A stretch of 64,000 bases of DNA from Batkoa obscura (taxonomy: Eukaryota; Entomophthoromycota; Entomophthoromycetes; Entomophthorales; Batkoaceae). The number at the start of each line of letters is the position of its first letter. Positions within the stretch are counted from its first letter, which is position 1. Location: contig JASVEC010000011.1 in assembly GCA_030770535.1 (NCBI GenBank), positions 868,001 to 932,000 on the forward strand. The letters are read 5' to 3'. Below the pieces are notes generated by a model, which was not told where the DNA came from, did no database searches, and saw only the letters and a list, made by a program, of their open reading frames with translations. This document shows positions 48,000 through 58,162 of the stretch, piece after piece. Both the position numbers and the translations under genes were made by a program.

Positions 48000-48807
48000 A
48001 TAAAATTGTGTAATGAAATTTTGAGGGTTGCCTTAATTTTTTAATGTCTGTGTATATTGTTTTTGAGTTATTGAGTATAAATTAAGTCTATTCATATGTC
48101 AGTAAATTTATTGTCAATATGCTGCATCCTTGACTTTAATTCTTATTTTGGTATTAATTTATACTAACTTCTCTATTTTACATATTTATTTTAAAGTAAT
48201 ATTGGCTATTGCTTATAAAGTATCAATTTATTATAGCTAAAAATTTACTACAAGATATTTAATAGTAGCAATGATGATAGTATCAAATAAATTATAAAAA
48301 AATTACTGATCTCAAGTCAAATTCTAACTTTATGAGAATTAGTAATTAGAGATATTTTTTTAGAGATCAATTTTAACGTAAAAGGTAACTCAGTTCCTTG
48401 GTCTTGGTGATACAAAACCAAAGTAGCTTTTAAAAGTAGAAAAAAAAGAATAGAGGGACTGTGTTATCAAATAGAATGAAAGTAACTTTCAATCAATGTA
48501 TTAATGCTAATATATTCTTCAAATGCTAATATAAAAGAATAAGTTGATTTTAAAGTTCTCTGGAAATATTAATTAAGTTAATTTAAGTTTTAACAATGAT
48601 TGACTAAATATAGGCTTTATTAGGCCATTTTAAATTTGACAAAAAAAAAATTCGAAAAAATGGGGTATTTTCTTAAACATAATTAAAATGGGTAACCTTG
48701 TCAAGTCTATATTCTTATAAATAAGACTAAAATCCGAGATAAATACCTATTTTTTTTAAAACATTTTGTAAGCTGGTCTTATTTTATTTGACATACAATC
48801 TTTCACT
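48000..48807. other. Gene-free stretch upstream of the MFS transporter
   Basis: AT-rich. A short run AATGGGGTATTTTCTTAA near 48,659 may be a MITE end remnant. Nothing else is recognised. Confidence 0.35.
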
Positions 48808-50559
48808 ATGGCCCACTTTCGACTAACTTTGCAAGGCAAACATCGACCTTATGATTTAGGAGGCAGTCAAAGCCCATTAGGAACTTCAGAAAAGTCTGAG
48901 ATCAACCTATTCAATCAAGAAAGTAAAAAACAAGAATTGATAAAACAAATAGAAGATAGTTCTATGAATCGATTTCATATTAAACTAGTATTAGTTTCGG
49001 GTTTGGGGTTCCTAATAGACTCTTATCATCTATCTCTGTTCACTTTCATTATTCCAATGCTAAAATTTATTTATTACCCAGAGATGGATCGCTTTCCTTA
49101 TTGCTGGGAAGTTGTTGTACGGTTCTCAATTTTAGTAGGTATGAGTTAATATTTACTAGTAGCGGGTGTTGATTACTAATTGTTATTTAGGAGTCATAAT
49201 TGGACTACTTTACTTTGGTTATATGGCTGATTGTTATGGTCGTAAAAAGGTAGTGAGAATACTTCAACTATAACTAAAATGTTAATAATTTATTTTAATT
49301 AGATATATGCAATCACAACTTCAATTACAATGATTGGTTCACTTGGATGCTGTTTCTGTTCAAATACACTGCGAGGGATTAATGTCTTAGACGGTTTAAC
49401 GTTTTGGCAATTTATAGTTGGTGTAGGAATTGGTGGAGATTTTGTTATATCTGGATTAATTGCAATTGAGTTTTCACCATTAAATTTAAGAGGAAGTATG
49501 ATAGCAAGCTCATTTATATTTTATAGTTTTGGTAACTTAACTGGTGGTACTTTAACACATGTAATACTGTATATTTATAAAGATGCCATCAACAAAGATA
49601 TCTTTATCCTTGATAATGTATGGCGCATATTGACCTTATTTGGAGCTTTATTGTCTTTACTTTCTTTACTAATTCGATGCACTATTCCAGAAACTTTAAG
49701 ATATACTTTACAAGTAAAGCAGAATTTTCTAAATGGCATAAAAACAATACAACGAGTATTCAAAACTAATTTAAAAAATACCACTTATGAAGATAAATTG
49801 AAAATCCAGCTTAGTGAATTAATGACCTCTTCATTCAATTTGTCTTCATTTCAACCTAATTATCCCACTCTTAGAGAGGTGATTGAATTTATAAGAAGAG
49901 ATGTTAAAAACATAAAATTGATCCTGTTTTTGAGCTTATCTTGGTTTACCCTGGATTTTGCATATGCAGGCACTACATTAAATAATTCGGGGATTTTGAG
50001 CTATTTAGGGTATTCCGATGAAACTTCTGGTTATTTGACATTACAGCATGTAGCATTGGGGAATATTATGTTAACTTTAATGGGAGGTATACCGGGGGTT
50101 ATATTATCCGCCATAATTATTGATAGAGTTGGTAGAGTGCGGTTGCAAAAAATTTGTTTCTTTATGTTAATAATCATTTATATTATTCTAAGTGCTGTAT
50201 TTTATTTTCTAAATAATGACACTCCAAAATCGATCTTATCCATCATACTCTTTTCATTAGCCCGGTTTTTTATTAATTTAGGGCCTAATATTACAATTTT
50301 GATTTTAGCTTTAGAATCTTTTCCTACCAGATACCGTGGATTATGTTTAGCAATCCCAGCTTCCTTTGGGAAACTGGGTTCCATTTTCTCACAGATAAGC
50401 TTTATCAACTTTGAGGACAATCCAGTCAATTTTCCATTACTTTTATTTATTTGTACTATTGTTATGATGCTCGGTTTCTTAGTTTCATTATCTTTAAAAG
50501 AAACAAAAAATTTATCATTACCAGAAAATTCAATGAATACTCTGTTACATGAAGCTTGA
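48808..50559 (+). CDS. MFS transporter, phosphate:H+ symporter-like
   Basis: Three exons (to about 49,138; 49,190-49,249; from about 49,303) encode about 540 residues with about twelve membrane segments. The first helix reads SGLGFLIDSYHLSLFTFIIP, corresponding to the GFFTDAYDLF-type motif of PHO84-like transporters. YFGYMADCYGRKK is the MFS loop 2-3 signature, VGIGGDFVISGLIA matches the GIGGDYPLSA block, and ESFPTRYRGLCLAIPAS is the RGT-like motif of helix 10-11. A central cytosolic loop (about 49,700-49,900) is long, as in this family. Family residues are diverged (Ile-Ser-Gly for Pro-Leu-Ser in helix 4), so the substrate could differ from phosphate. A related dead copy lies at about 55.6-55.9 kb. 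Confidence 0.85.
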
Positions 50560-50887
50560 TAGTATTTTAGTTAAGTTCATAGATGTTAATTTTATTAATA
50601 AAGAGTTGAATTAAACGTACAAGTTGCTAATTTTTTAAAAATACTGAATATTTGTCTTTACTATTTTTAAATAATATGTTAATAGCTACTACATAACCTT
50701 ATCACAGTTATACTTGTATATAAGTTCTAGTGGTTTTGTACTTTGCTATTGCATTTATGAGCCAACTTCATAGTAAATATTTTCATTAAAACATATAGTG
50801 GTTTTGAAATTTAAAGTGATGATAGTACTCATTCAACCGCTTATATTTTAAATTTAATGTAATATTAAATATTGAGGTTTGAATAAT
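50560..50887. other. Spacer between MFS transporter and F-box copy 5
   Basis: AT-rich. It ends in the TATA-like box of the F-box copy. Nothing else is recognised. Confidence 0.35.
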
Positions 50888-50897
50888 ATAAGAACAT
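50888..50897 (+). promoter_or_regulatory. TATA-like box of F-box copy 5
   Basis: ATAAGAACAT ends 58 nt before the ATG at 50955, the same spacing as in the intact gene at 53030. The preceding bases TTTGAATAAT are also shared. Confidence 0.5.
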
Positions 50898-50954
50898 TAT
50901 AATAATTAAAATATGAATTCAATCTTTTTATTTTTTATTTTATTTTATTTTCTA

Positions 50955-52179
50955 ATGTCACTCAAATTCGACCAATTGCCAGACATTTTGTTAGAAGAGG
51001 TATTTAAGCTATTAAACTCAAATGAATTGTTCAGTTATTGTTTTTTAAATAAGTATTTGTTTAAAATTATCAACTATATTATCAAATACAATTTAACTTA
51101 TTCAGTTTATTATTTTGGAGGAATACAAAAATTATCAAAAGGAGTTTATAGAAGAAAATAGGTTGTTGATGAAGCATGCTATTATGGAATTAGAGCCTAG
51201 TAAATATTTAAATTGCTGCCTAAATTTGAGATCTATAGGGTTTTATGGTATTAATAATAGTATTAATAATGGTATTAATAATAATAACAGTGAGACCAAT
51301 AATAGTGAAATTTATGATAGTATTACAGAAATAAGAATCGAATTACCAGAGCTAAAGGAATTAGATATATTTACTCCAAGCTATATAGACTCACTAGGTT
51401 TGGAAGTTATTTAAATCAAATTAAAGGGTCTGAAATAGTTATTAAAGATTTACTTAAAGACTTCAACCCAAATAAATTAAAATCACTTAGAATATGCTCA
51501 AAGTACAATTTGTATCTTGTATTTGATATTAATTGTCTTGAAGATTTAAGGAAATTAAAAAGTGTAAAGCTGATGAGTAAAGGTAGCGAATTTTCTAGAA
51601 TAAATAATAACAACAATAACAATAATAACAATAATAACAATAATAACAATAATAACAATAATAACAATAATAACAATAATAACAATAATAACATAAAGTT
51701 GTTTGGAAGCAGTAGCATTGTAGCTTTAGGTTGTTTTAATTTTAAATATCCAGGCAATCATGAGTTTATGAGGCTATCAACTTTGAAGGAAATACATATT
51801 CAGCATTTATTTGTAGAATTACTAAAACCTATATCTTTACTATTTAATATTTGGAAAGTTCAAATAGACAATTATGGTAGAATTGAGAAACATATAATTG
51901 AATCCGTTGTTGAAAGTAATTTATTTAAATATAAGTTTATAAAATATCTTAAAATAAGGTGTTTTAGAGACTCATTTAAAGGTCTTATGTATCTTATCTT
52001 TGTTCCTAAACCTCGAAATACTTAAAGTTAATTATGATTGCAAATTATTTGGTTATAATCATGAACAAATGGATTATAATCTTAGCACTCCATTATTGAT
52101 TATTGCATTTAAAAGGGATACAAAGCTTCATAATATTCTTGTACAAAATCCATTGATAAATTATTACGTTTTGGGCTAA
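50955..52179 (+). pseudogene. Broken F-box gene, copy 5, with poly-Asn microsatellite
   Basis: It starts MSLKFDQLPDILLEEVFKLL and is collinear with the intact gene to its end (NPLINYYVLG). It changes frame near 51,115 (YYFG to EYKNYQKEF), between about 51,415 and 51,510, and near 52,010 (after LIFVP). It also has an in-frame stop after GLEVI. The insert at 51601-51692, a run of AAT and AAC codons, encodes about 30 Asn and is absent from the intact copy. An upstream ATG at 50913 would add a hydrophobic leader and is not family-like. Confidence 0.82.
51601..51692. repeat. AAT/AAC trinucleotide microsatellite
   Basis: About 30 AAT/AAC units with an AATAATAAC super-repeat lie inside the F-box copy 5 frame. 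They would encode polyasparagine. The regular 9-nt period suggests slippage expansion. Confidence 0.9.
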
Positions 52180-52184
52180 AACAA

Positions 52185-52232
52185 TATAAACTCATGCCTA
52201 TATAATAATTATTATATAGGCATGAGTTTATA
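52185..52232. repeat. Perfect 48-bp palindrome
   Basis: The left half TATAAACTCATGCCTATATA plus ATAA is followed at once by its exact inverse. The symmetry centre lies between 52208 and 52209, with no spacer. It lies 6 nt past the F-box copy 5 stop and 11 nt before a MITE. It can extrude as a cruciform or form an RNA hairpin. Confidence 0.9.
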
Positions 52233-52242
52233 ATACTTTTAT

Positions 52243-52348
52243 ATATGAGGATGTATTTTGTGTTTAAGGATTTTACTAACAATCTTTTGGCTCAAAACAG
52301 CACTTAAAAAATGGAAAAAAATGATGAAATCAAAAAAAATTCCCATAT
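52243..52348 (+). mobile_element. MITE (family A), forward
   Basis: ATATGAGGATGTATTTTGTG at the left, GATTTTACTAACAATCTTT inside, AAAAAAATTCCCATAT at the right. Confidence 0.8.
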
Positions 52349-52962
52349 ACTGCTTGCTTTTTATTTTAACAAAAAGTATGAATTTTAACTTTAAATACTT
52401 TTTGTTTTTATACTATGAAAGTGATAACTATTTGTATAATAAATCACTGATATTTGTAATATGTTTGGATATTAATTAATGTACTACAAAATAATAATTT
52501 TTAAAAGAACTTTAATATAAATTCAATAATATTATAAAGAACATAAAACTAAAAAGCAATATAGCAGATAAAGAAAAGTCATGTAAGCTATTTTTATCAA
52601 ATTACTATTGAATTCAATAAACATTCAGTTACATGAAGTGGGTTGATGTATTAACTCTATTTATTCAAATCAAATTTATATATGAAGGTTAAGTTAAAAC
52701 CATAAAAAGGTAGATTTATTATGATAATAATAATTGCTTTATTTGATTGTAGAAAATAGAATACTATTTAATATATAACCCTTTGACTAATATACTATAC
52801 ATTATTTTTGTTATTTACCACTTTAATAAATAGATTTATTCCAAGTTTCAAATTATTAAGTGAGTAAAACAACAAAAATAATTGGACACTTTGTAACTAC
52901 AAAATTAATAATACTAGTATTTGACCAATAAACTCTAAATTTTTATAATAAATTTGAATAAT
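52349..52962. other. Spacer before the intact F-box gene
   Basis: AT-rich, with no supported gene. An open stretch at 52258-52479 is largely the MITE and has no protein features. Confidence 0.4.
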
Positions 52963-52972
52963 ATAAGAACAT
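52963..52972 (+). promoter_or_regulatory. TATA-like box of the intact F-box gene
   Basis: ATAAGAACAT ends 58 nt before the ATG. It is preceded by TTTGAATAAT as in copy 5. Confidence 0.5.
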
Positions 52973-53029
52973 AACATATATTGAGTAGAAAAAAAAAGTA
53001 TCTTCCCTTTTCATTAGTTAACTTTTAAA

Positions 53030-54376
53030 ATGCCACTCAAGTTTGATCAATTATCAGATGTCTTGCTAGAAGGGATATTTAAGCAATCAAATCCAAAAGA
53101 GTTATTCAAATACCGCTTTTTAAATAAGTATTTACTTAAGATTATCAATTATGTTATCAACTATAATTTGACATATTCACTTTATTATTCTGGGAATTTT
53201 GATTGTTATGATGTTTATCAACAAAGATTTATTGAACAAAATGGCTCTTTAATGAAACATCTTATTATAGAAGGCCATGGTACTGTATATTTAAAATATA
53301 ATCCAAAGTTATTTATGCATCATATTGAAAACAGTAGTGATATGAATAATGATTCTAGTGAAACGAAAATCAAATTGCCACAATTAAAGAAGTTGATTAT
53401 ATCTGATTACGATAACGAAAGATTATTAAATTCAGATAAATATTGTTTAAATCAAATTGAAGTTTTTGAAGTTTCAGGAAGTTATATAATTATTAAAGAT
53501 ATAATTCAATATTTTAATCCAAATAAATTAAAATCATTTATAGTTTATTCTACTAAGCGTTTAAATCTTGATGGGTTAGATGTACTTAAATTCAAATTTA
53601 ATAAATTAAAAGTATTGAAATTAGAAGCTGATGAAATTGTTATTCCTTCTAATAAACTTGATCCCAAATTAAGTTTTGTTTCCAAGTTAGATTTAGAAAT
53701 TAATGGCGGGAGGTTTGATAGCTTTAATTTCAATTATTTTGGAGATTTAAAGAAATTAAAGAGTATAAAGTTAATAGATCGTAATGGTGATATTTTTCGT
53801 GTAAATTCAACTAATAGGAATTTAAAGATGATTAAGGGTAGTAATATTATCACCTTGGGTCATTTTGATTTTGAATCTTCAACTAATTCCAGTTCCAAAT
53901 ATACTACTATTTTTGGTATTAAAGTACTAGTTAGCGGTAGTGTTAAATCTCCAGTTGCTTATGAGTTAATGGAATTATCAAGTCTAAAAGAAATCTATAT
54001 CAAAGAAATATCAGTAGGTTTATTAAAATATATTTCTTTATTTAAAAAAATTCAAAAAATTCAAATAAGCAATTATAATAAAATTGGAAAAGCGGAAATT
54101 GAACATATTATTAGAAACAATTTATTCAAATGTAAGTTTATAAAACAGATTGAAATAAAGCATTTTAGAGCTTCGTTTAGAGATTTGGTTTTCTTTTCAC
54201 TTGTATTCCCAAATCTTGAAGTCTTTAAAGCTACAGTTACTTTTCATTTAAGTGAATACAAACAATCTGATTACTATATTACTTCTCCGTTGTTATTAAT
54301 TGCCCCTATTAATGATAAAGCGCTTTATAAGAAGCTTATAAAGGACCCAATGATAGATTGGTACGTTTTAGATTAA
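53030..54376 (+). CDS. F-box protein with LRR-like C-terminal region (intact family member)
   Basis: F-box proteins select targets for SCF ubiquitin ligases by binding SKP1 through the N-terminal F-box. Here the F-box is residues about 3-45 (KFDQLSDVLLEGIFKQSNPK then ELFKYRFLNKYLLKI). The rest of the 448 residues shows irregular repeats of the leucine-rich type, such as LPQLKKLIISDYDNERLL, FNKLKVLKLEAD, LKKLKSIKLIDRNGDIFRV and LKEIYIKEISVGLLKYISLF. It is single-exon. It is the only member of the six copies in the window that is open from end to end, and the reference against which the others are judged broken. Its target is unknown. The family could instead act independently of SCF. Confidence 0.85.
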   Translation: MPLKFDQLSDVLLEGIFKQSNPKELFKYRFLNKYLLKIINYVINYNLTYSLYYSGNFDCYDVYQQRFIEQNGSLMKHLIIEGHGTVYLKYNPKLFMHHIENSSDMNNDSSETKIKLPQLKKLIISDYDNERLLNSDKYCLNQIEVFEVSGSYIIIKDIIQYFNPNKLKSFIVYSTKRLNLDGLDVLKFKFNKLKVLKLEADEIVIPSNKLDPKLSFVSKLDLEINGGRFDSFNFNYFGDLKKLKSIKLIDRNGDIFRVNSTNRNLKMIKGSNIITLGHFDFESSTNSSSKYTTIFGIKVLVSGSVKSPVAYELMELSSLKEIYIKEISVGLLKYISLFKKIQKIQISNYNKIGKAEIEHIIRNNLFKCKFIKQIEIKHFRASFRDLVFFSLVFPNLEVFKATVTFHLSEYKQSDYYITSPLLLIAPINDKALYKKLIKDPMIDWYVLD

Positions 54377-55637
54377 ACTTATATCTAATTAATCCTTTTA
54401 TAATAATTATTGTTATTTCTATTGTTTAATGTTTTTTAATGTTTTTATTATACTACAAAATAAGTATATGTATTTTTTTTAGTAAATCAATTAAATTTTA
54501 ACACACATAAATAGATATATAACCATCATATACGAATATTCTTTATAAACATATATTAATATAATAGGACTAGGATAATAAATTAGATAATATTAAAAAT
54601 AAATTAGAAATAAAGACAATTGATTTAATAAATAGAAATTTTGATATTGATATTAGTTGATAAAATCACCAGTATTATTTAATAAAAAAGAATTTATAAA
54701 ACCCTTGCTAAAATCCAAAATAGTTTTTTATTCATCTTTTGTTAATATTTGATATATATTGCCTATGATAAACATTTAAATATTATACAATGAGTTTATT
54801 CATTAATGAAATCCACTTACAGATTATAGCTTAAAAAGTGGTCAAAGAAAAGCATTGTTGTTCATAACGAAATAAAAAAAATAAGGGATAGCGTTAACTT
54901 TTTAAACTAAGGGAGTTAATAATTTCTTAATAAATACAAATACAACTACTGTCCTTATTTTGATATAAACCCGAGAGAGCTTTCAAGATTTAAAGCAATG
55001 GATAAAGTATAAAACAAAAAAAAGGAGAAGAAAATCAAATAGAATAGTAAACTTTCGTTACTAAGATACTTTAGTTAATTCAAAAATTGAACATACACAA
55101 TTTTTATAGTATTGAATGATCAAACTATTTAAGCCTTGAGTTTAATTTGATAGATAGTGAACAAATATTGCTACTTTCACATATTACCATTCCTGGGAAG
55201 CCACTTGTGAATTTGAGTAGTAGCATTCTATTAAAAACTTGACAATGAGAGCCAATCGTCTATTTGGTAGGGAATTAAATTAAGCGGGAGCAAAGAATTA
55301 ATCATTAATGCTGATTTTTACTGTTATTATTAGATTAATAAATTTAAAGGTGTTTTTGAAAGTGGAAAGTTAATAGATGTACTTTTAAATTTATATTACT
55401 TGTAGAAAATCATTTTATTTAAAGAATCTGAGATATATAAACAAAAGATATGAAAATGTACTTTTTATTTGTTCATTTTGTTCATTTTTATAAAAAAATT
55501 ATTAGTTAAAGACTGATTTAAAAACAATATTCCCATACATTACTACTATTACTAGTAGTTTATATCATCTTGAGGATGTTATTATAGTTTTTAGATAATA
55601 GTGTTATGAAATTTCTCATATCAATCACAATGTTTTG
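54377..55637. other. Gene-free stretch between the F-box gene and the MFS remnant
   Basis: AT-rich DNA with no supported gene. Upstream parts of the dead MFS transporter could lie here beyond recognition. Confidence 0.35.
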
Positions 55638-55912
55638 ATTATCAGATTTTTTTATTAATTTAAGATACAATAGCATAGTTTTGATCCTAAGATTAGAGTT
55701 TTTTCACATCAGATACTATGAGTTGTGTTTAGTCATACCATCATCCTTTTATAGATTAGTTTTTATCTTTTTGTAGATATCCTTATTAATCTAGGTTATT
55801 TCTATTTGTTTGTGGTATCATTGTGCTATTCAGTTCTTAACTTCTTTATTCTTAAAAGGAAAGAAATATTTGTCCTTACCAGATAGTCCAATTAATACTC
55901 TATTACAATAAA
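55638..55912 (+). pseudogene. C-terminal remnant of an MFS transporter
   Basis: The stretch reads LSDFFINLRYNSIVLILRLE then FFHIRYYELCLVIPSSFYRL, and after stops it ends EIFLSLPDSPINTLLQ. This aligns with the C-terminus of the transporter at 48808-50559 (LARFFINLGPNITILILALE; LSLPENSMNTLL). Internal stops and the missing front make it a dead paralogue. It lies downstream of the intact F-box gene, whereas the live transporter lies upstream of F-box copy 5. Confidence 0.8.
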
Positions 55913-56490
55913 AATATTGATGTTAGTCAATCATATTAATGAAAGACTGAATCAAAAGTACAATTAATTGTCCTTTAATGATAATAAGTATTAATTTCTT
56001 TATATTATGAAAGGTAGGACAATATTCAATGTATAGGCTTTTCCAGAATATAGTTACATTTCATTTTTGTTGTTGTATGATTTATTATATAGTTTTTCTA
56101 CTAATTCTCAAATGGTTATTCTGATTATAACAACATAATTTGGATATCTCATAGCTACGTAATCAACAACCCAGATATTTAATCAATGGTCATTTGTTAT
56201 CATCAAACCTTTACACTAAGGTTGATTGATATTAAAACATGATATAAATAAGTTGAAACCAAGCTCAATTAATCCTTCTCTTTTATTATTTGAGTATCGT
56301 TTCTTAAGCAAGTATATGGGGATGTTCGAATTGGCTTCAGAATTTAATTAGAAATTAATCCAAATTTTAAGTTTTTAAATTTGTAAGTCTTTAATGTATA
56401 ATTAGCTCTAAATTTAAAAAGCCTAAAATTAAATATAAAAATTTAACTTAAAAGACTTATTTTATTTATTTTATTTTTTTAATTATATGT
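55913..56490. other. Gene-free stretch before foldback copy 2
   Basis: AT-rich. At about 56,311-56,340 the string GTATATGGGGATGTTCGAAT plus TGGCTTCAG looks like two MITE ends with the middle deleted. Nothing else is recognised. Confidence 0.35.
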
Positions 56491-58162
56491 TTGTGAAAGT
56501 TAGTACTCAGTGATTGGAGTTAAAAACAGTTCTAGCTTAATTAACTGACCGTAAGTCAAAAGGTCTTAGTTTATGTAACTAAGATAGACTTAAGTTAGTA
56601 AGAATAGTATCCAATAGGCTATGAACTATGTAAAACAAACATAATAGAAGATACTACCGTAAAATCTACGTAAGATGTTGTCAGAAAGACTTAGTGACTT
56701 TATTAAAGGTATGATATTAGGGAATAATTTAATTAACAAGCCCCGAGCTATTACGTTGAAGAATCTCTTTTATACTCCAACTGGGTGGCTGTATATAAGG
56801 AACATGATAACGGTTATCCCTTATTATGGTTGCCAAGTATGTACATTAAAACGCGGACAATAAGCTCTTCATGGTTAGATGGTAAAAGTTCTGACAGCAA
56901 ATTAAAGTAAGGAACTCTGAGTTGATTGTACTACATGAACCACGGTCAAATAGATTACAAGGCTACAACTAGTTTTGTAAACAAGTTAAGTAATTATTAT
57001 GCAATAATCAATAATAGAGCCGATGAAGCGATATTTCACATAACTTACATATTAATATTAATCAAAGTTATAATATGGATGTATTTTTGTATTTAAGAAT
57101 TTTACTACCAATTTTTCCGTCCAAATAGCGCTTAAAAGATGGAAAAAGTGATGAAGCCAAAAAAAACATCCCCATATGCTTATAGAAAATACAATGATAA
57201 ATTGGTATAGCTTTAAATAAACTCTTCTGTGAAGAGACGGAAATAAAAATAGATAATCGTCTTGATTTCCATGTGCTTGTTTAGAAATACTGTAACAAAC
57301 TAATAATGCACCTTAAATGATAAATCTTCTCGTTTTCTTAACTTTGATTAGCTTTTTTTAGCATTTCCTTCCCCCCTTCTCCTATCCCAAGCCTTCATAA
57401 CAATAGGGTTGTAGATGATTTATACCAGTTATTACAAGTTACTATTCAATAACCTCATTGTCCCATCTTCCATTTCCTTCATTTTGTTTTATACTTAGGT
57501 AAATTAAATAAAGGTAAATTTTTAAGAATCAAGTATAAATTACTTAACTAAAAGCCAATTAACTAGAATTAAAATATTTATTCGTATTTATTTAGTTTAT
57601 CTTTCCTTCTCTCTTCCTTTCTTTTAAACTTTAGTCTACTAATTTCAGCAAGTTGATTATTTATTTATTTTGATTTATTTTTTGGGAGCTTTGCTTTATA
57701 ATGTGAAATATTGGTTTGTTTAGCTCTCGGATTGATTATAACACAAGAATCACTTAAGTTGTTGTGTTCTCAAGTTCAAACACAATCAAATCAGAGTCCC
57801 CTATTTTGATTTGGTGCGAGAATTTCTAACTTCATATTGCAAAGAATATTATCTTCTTGTTTTAATATCCATACTTATTGGAGTATAAAAGAGATTCTTC
57901 AATATGATAACTCGAGGCTTTTTAACTGAATTACTTCCTGATATCGTACTATTAATAAAGCCACTAAGTCTTATAGTATTTTATGTAGATTTTACAGTAG
58001 TATTGTCTATTCTATTTGTTTTACATAGTTCGTAATTTATTACGTATTATTCTTATTCATTTAAGTCTATCTTAGTTACATAAACTAAGACCGTTCGACT
58101 CAAGGCAACTTAATCAACCAAGAACTGCTTTAACTCCTACCACTGAGTACCAACTTTCACAA
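56491..58162. mobile_element. Foldback element with ~500-bp terminal inverted repeats (copy 2)
   Basis: The left arm is 56491-57043 and the right arm is 57698-58162. The outer ends are TTGTGAAAGTT and its inverse. Both arms carry TACTCAGTG, GTCTTAGTTTATGTAACTAA and AGATTCTTCAA-type blocks in inverted order. The left arm is longer than the right by an internal segment (around 56,780-56,830) and a block near 56,950-57,000. The 650-nt interior has no transposase frame; it holds one MITE and AT-rich DNA. A 62-codon open frame in the left arm (56675-56863) is unlikely to be a gene. It is non-autonomous, and the better preserved of the two copies. Confidence 0.85.
57073..57176 (+). mobile_element. 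MITE (family A) in foldback copy 2 interior
   Basis: ATATGGATGTATTTTTGTAT at the left, AAATAGCGCTTAAAAGATGG in the centre, AAAACATCCCCATAT at the right. It lies about 30 nt inside the left arm, the same place as the truncated copy in foldback copy 1. Confidence 0.85.

Noticed and set aside
48808-50559. Sugar transporter
   Set aside because: The helix-1 SGLGFLIDSYHLSLF and helix-4 GIGGD blocks fit the phosphate symporter group better than the sugar porter PESPR-type signatures, which are absent.
51416-51757. Poly-Leu frame on the minus strand
   Set aside because: It is the antisense of the AAT/AAC microsatellite in F-box copy 5.
52258-52479. 73-codon plus-strand frame after F-box copy 5
   Set aside because: Most of it is MITE sequence and the rest has no protein features.
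56675-56863. 62-codon frame in the foldback arm as a possible transposase fragment
   Set aside because: It has no transposase motif, and the same stretch in copy 1 is not open.
56491-58162. Foldback arms as long terminal repeats of a retroelement
   Set aside because: The arms are inverted, not direct, and the interior has no coding sequence or primer-binding site.
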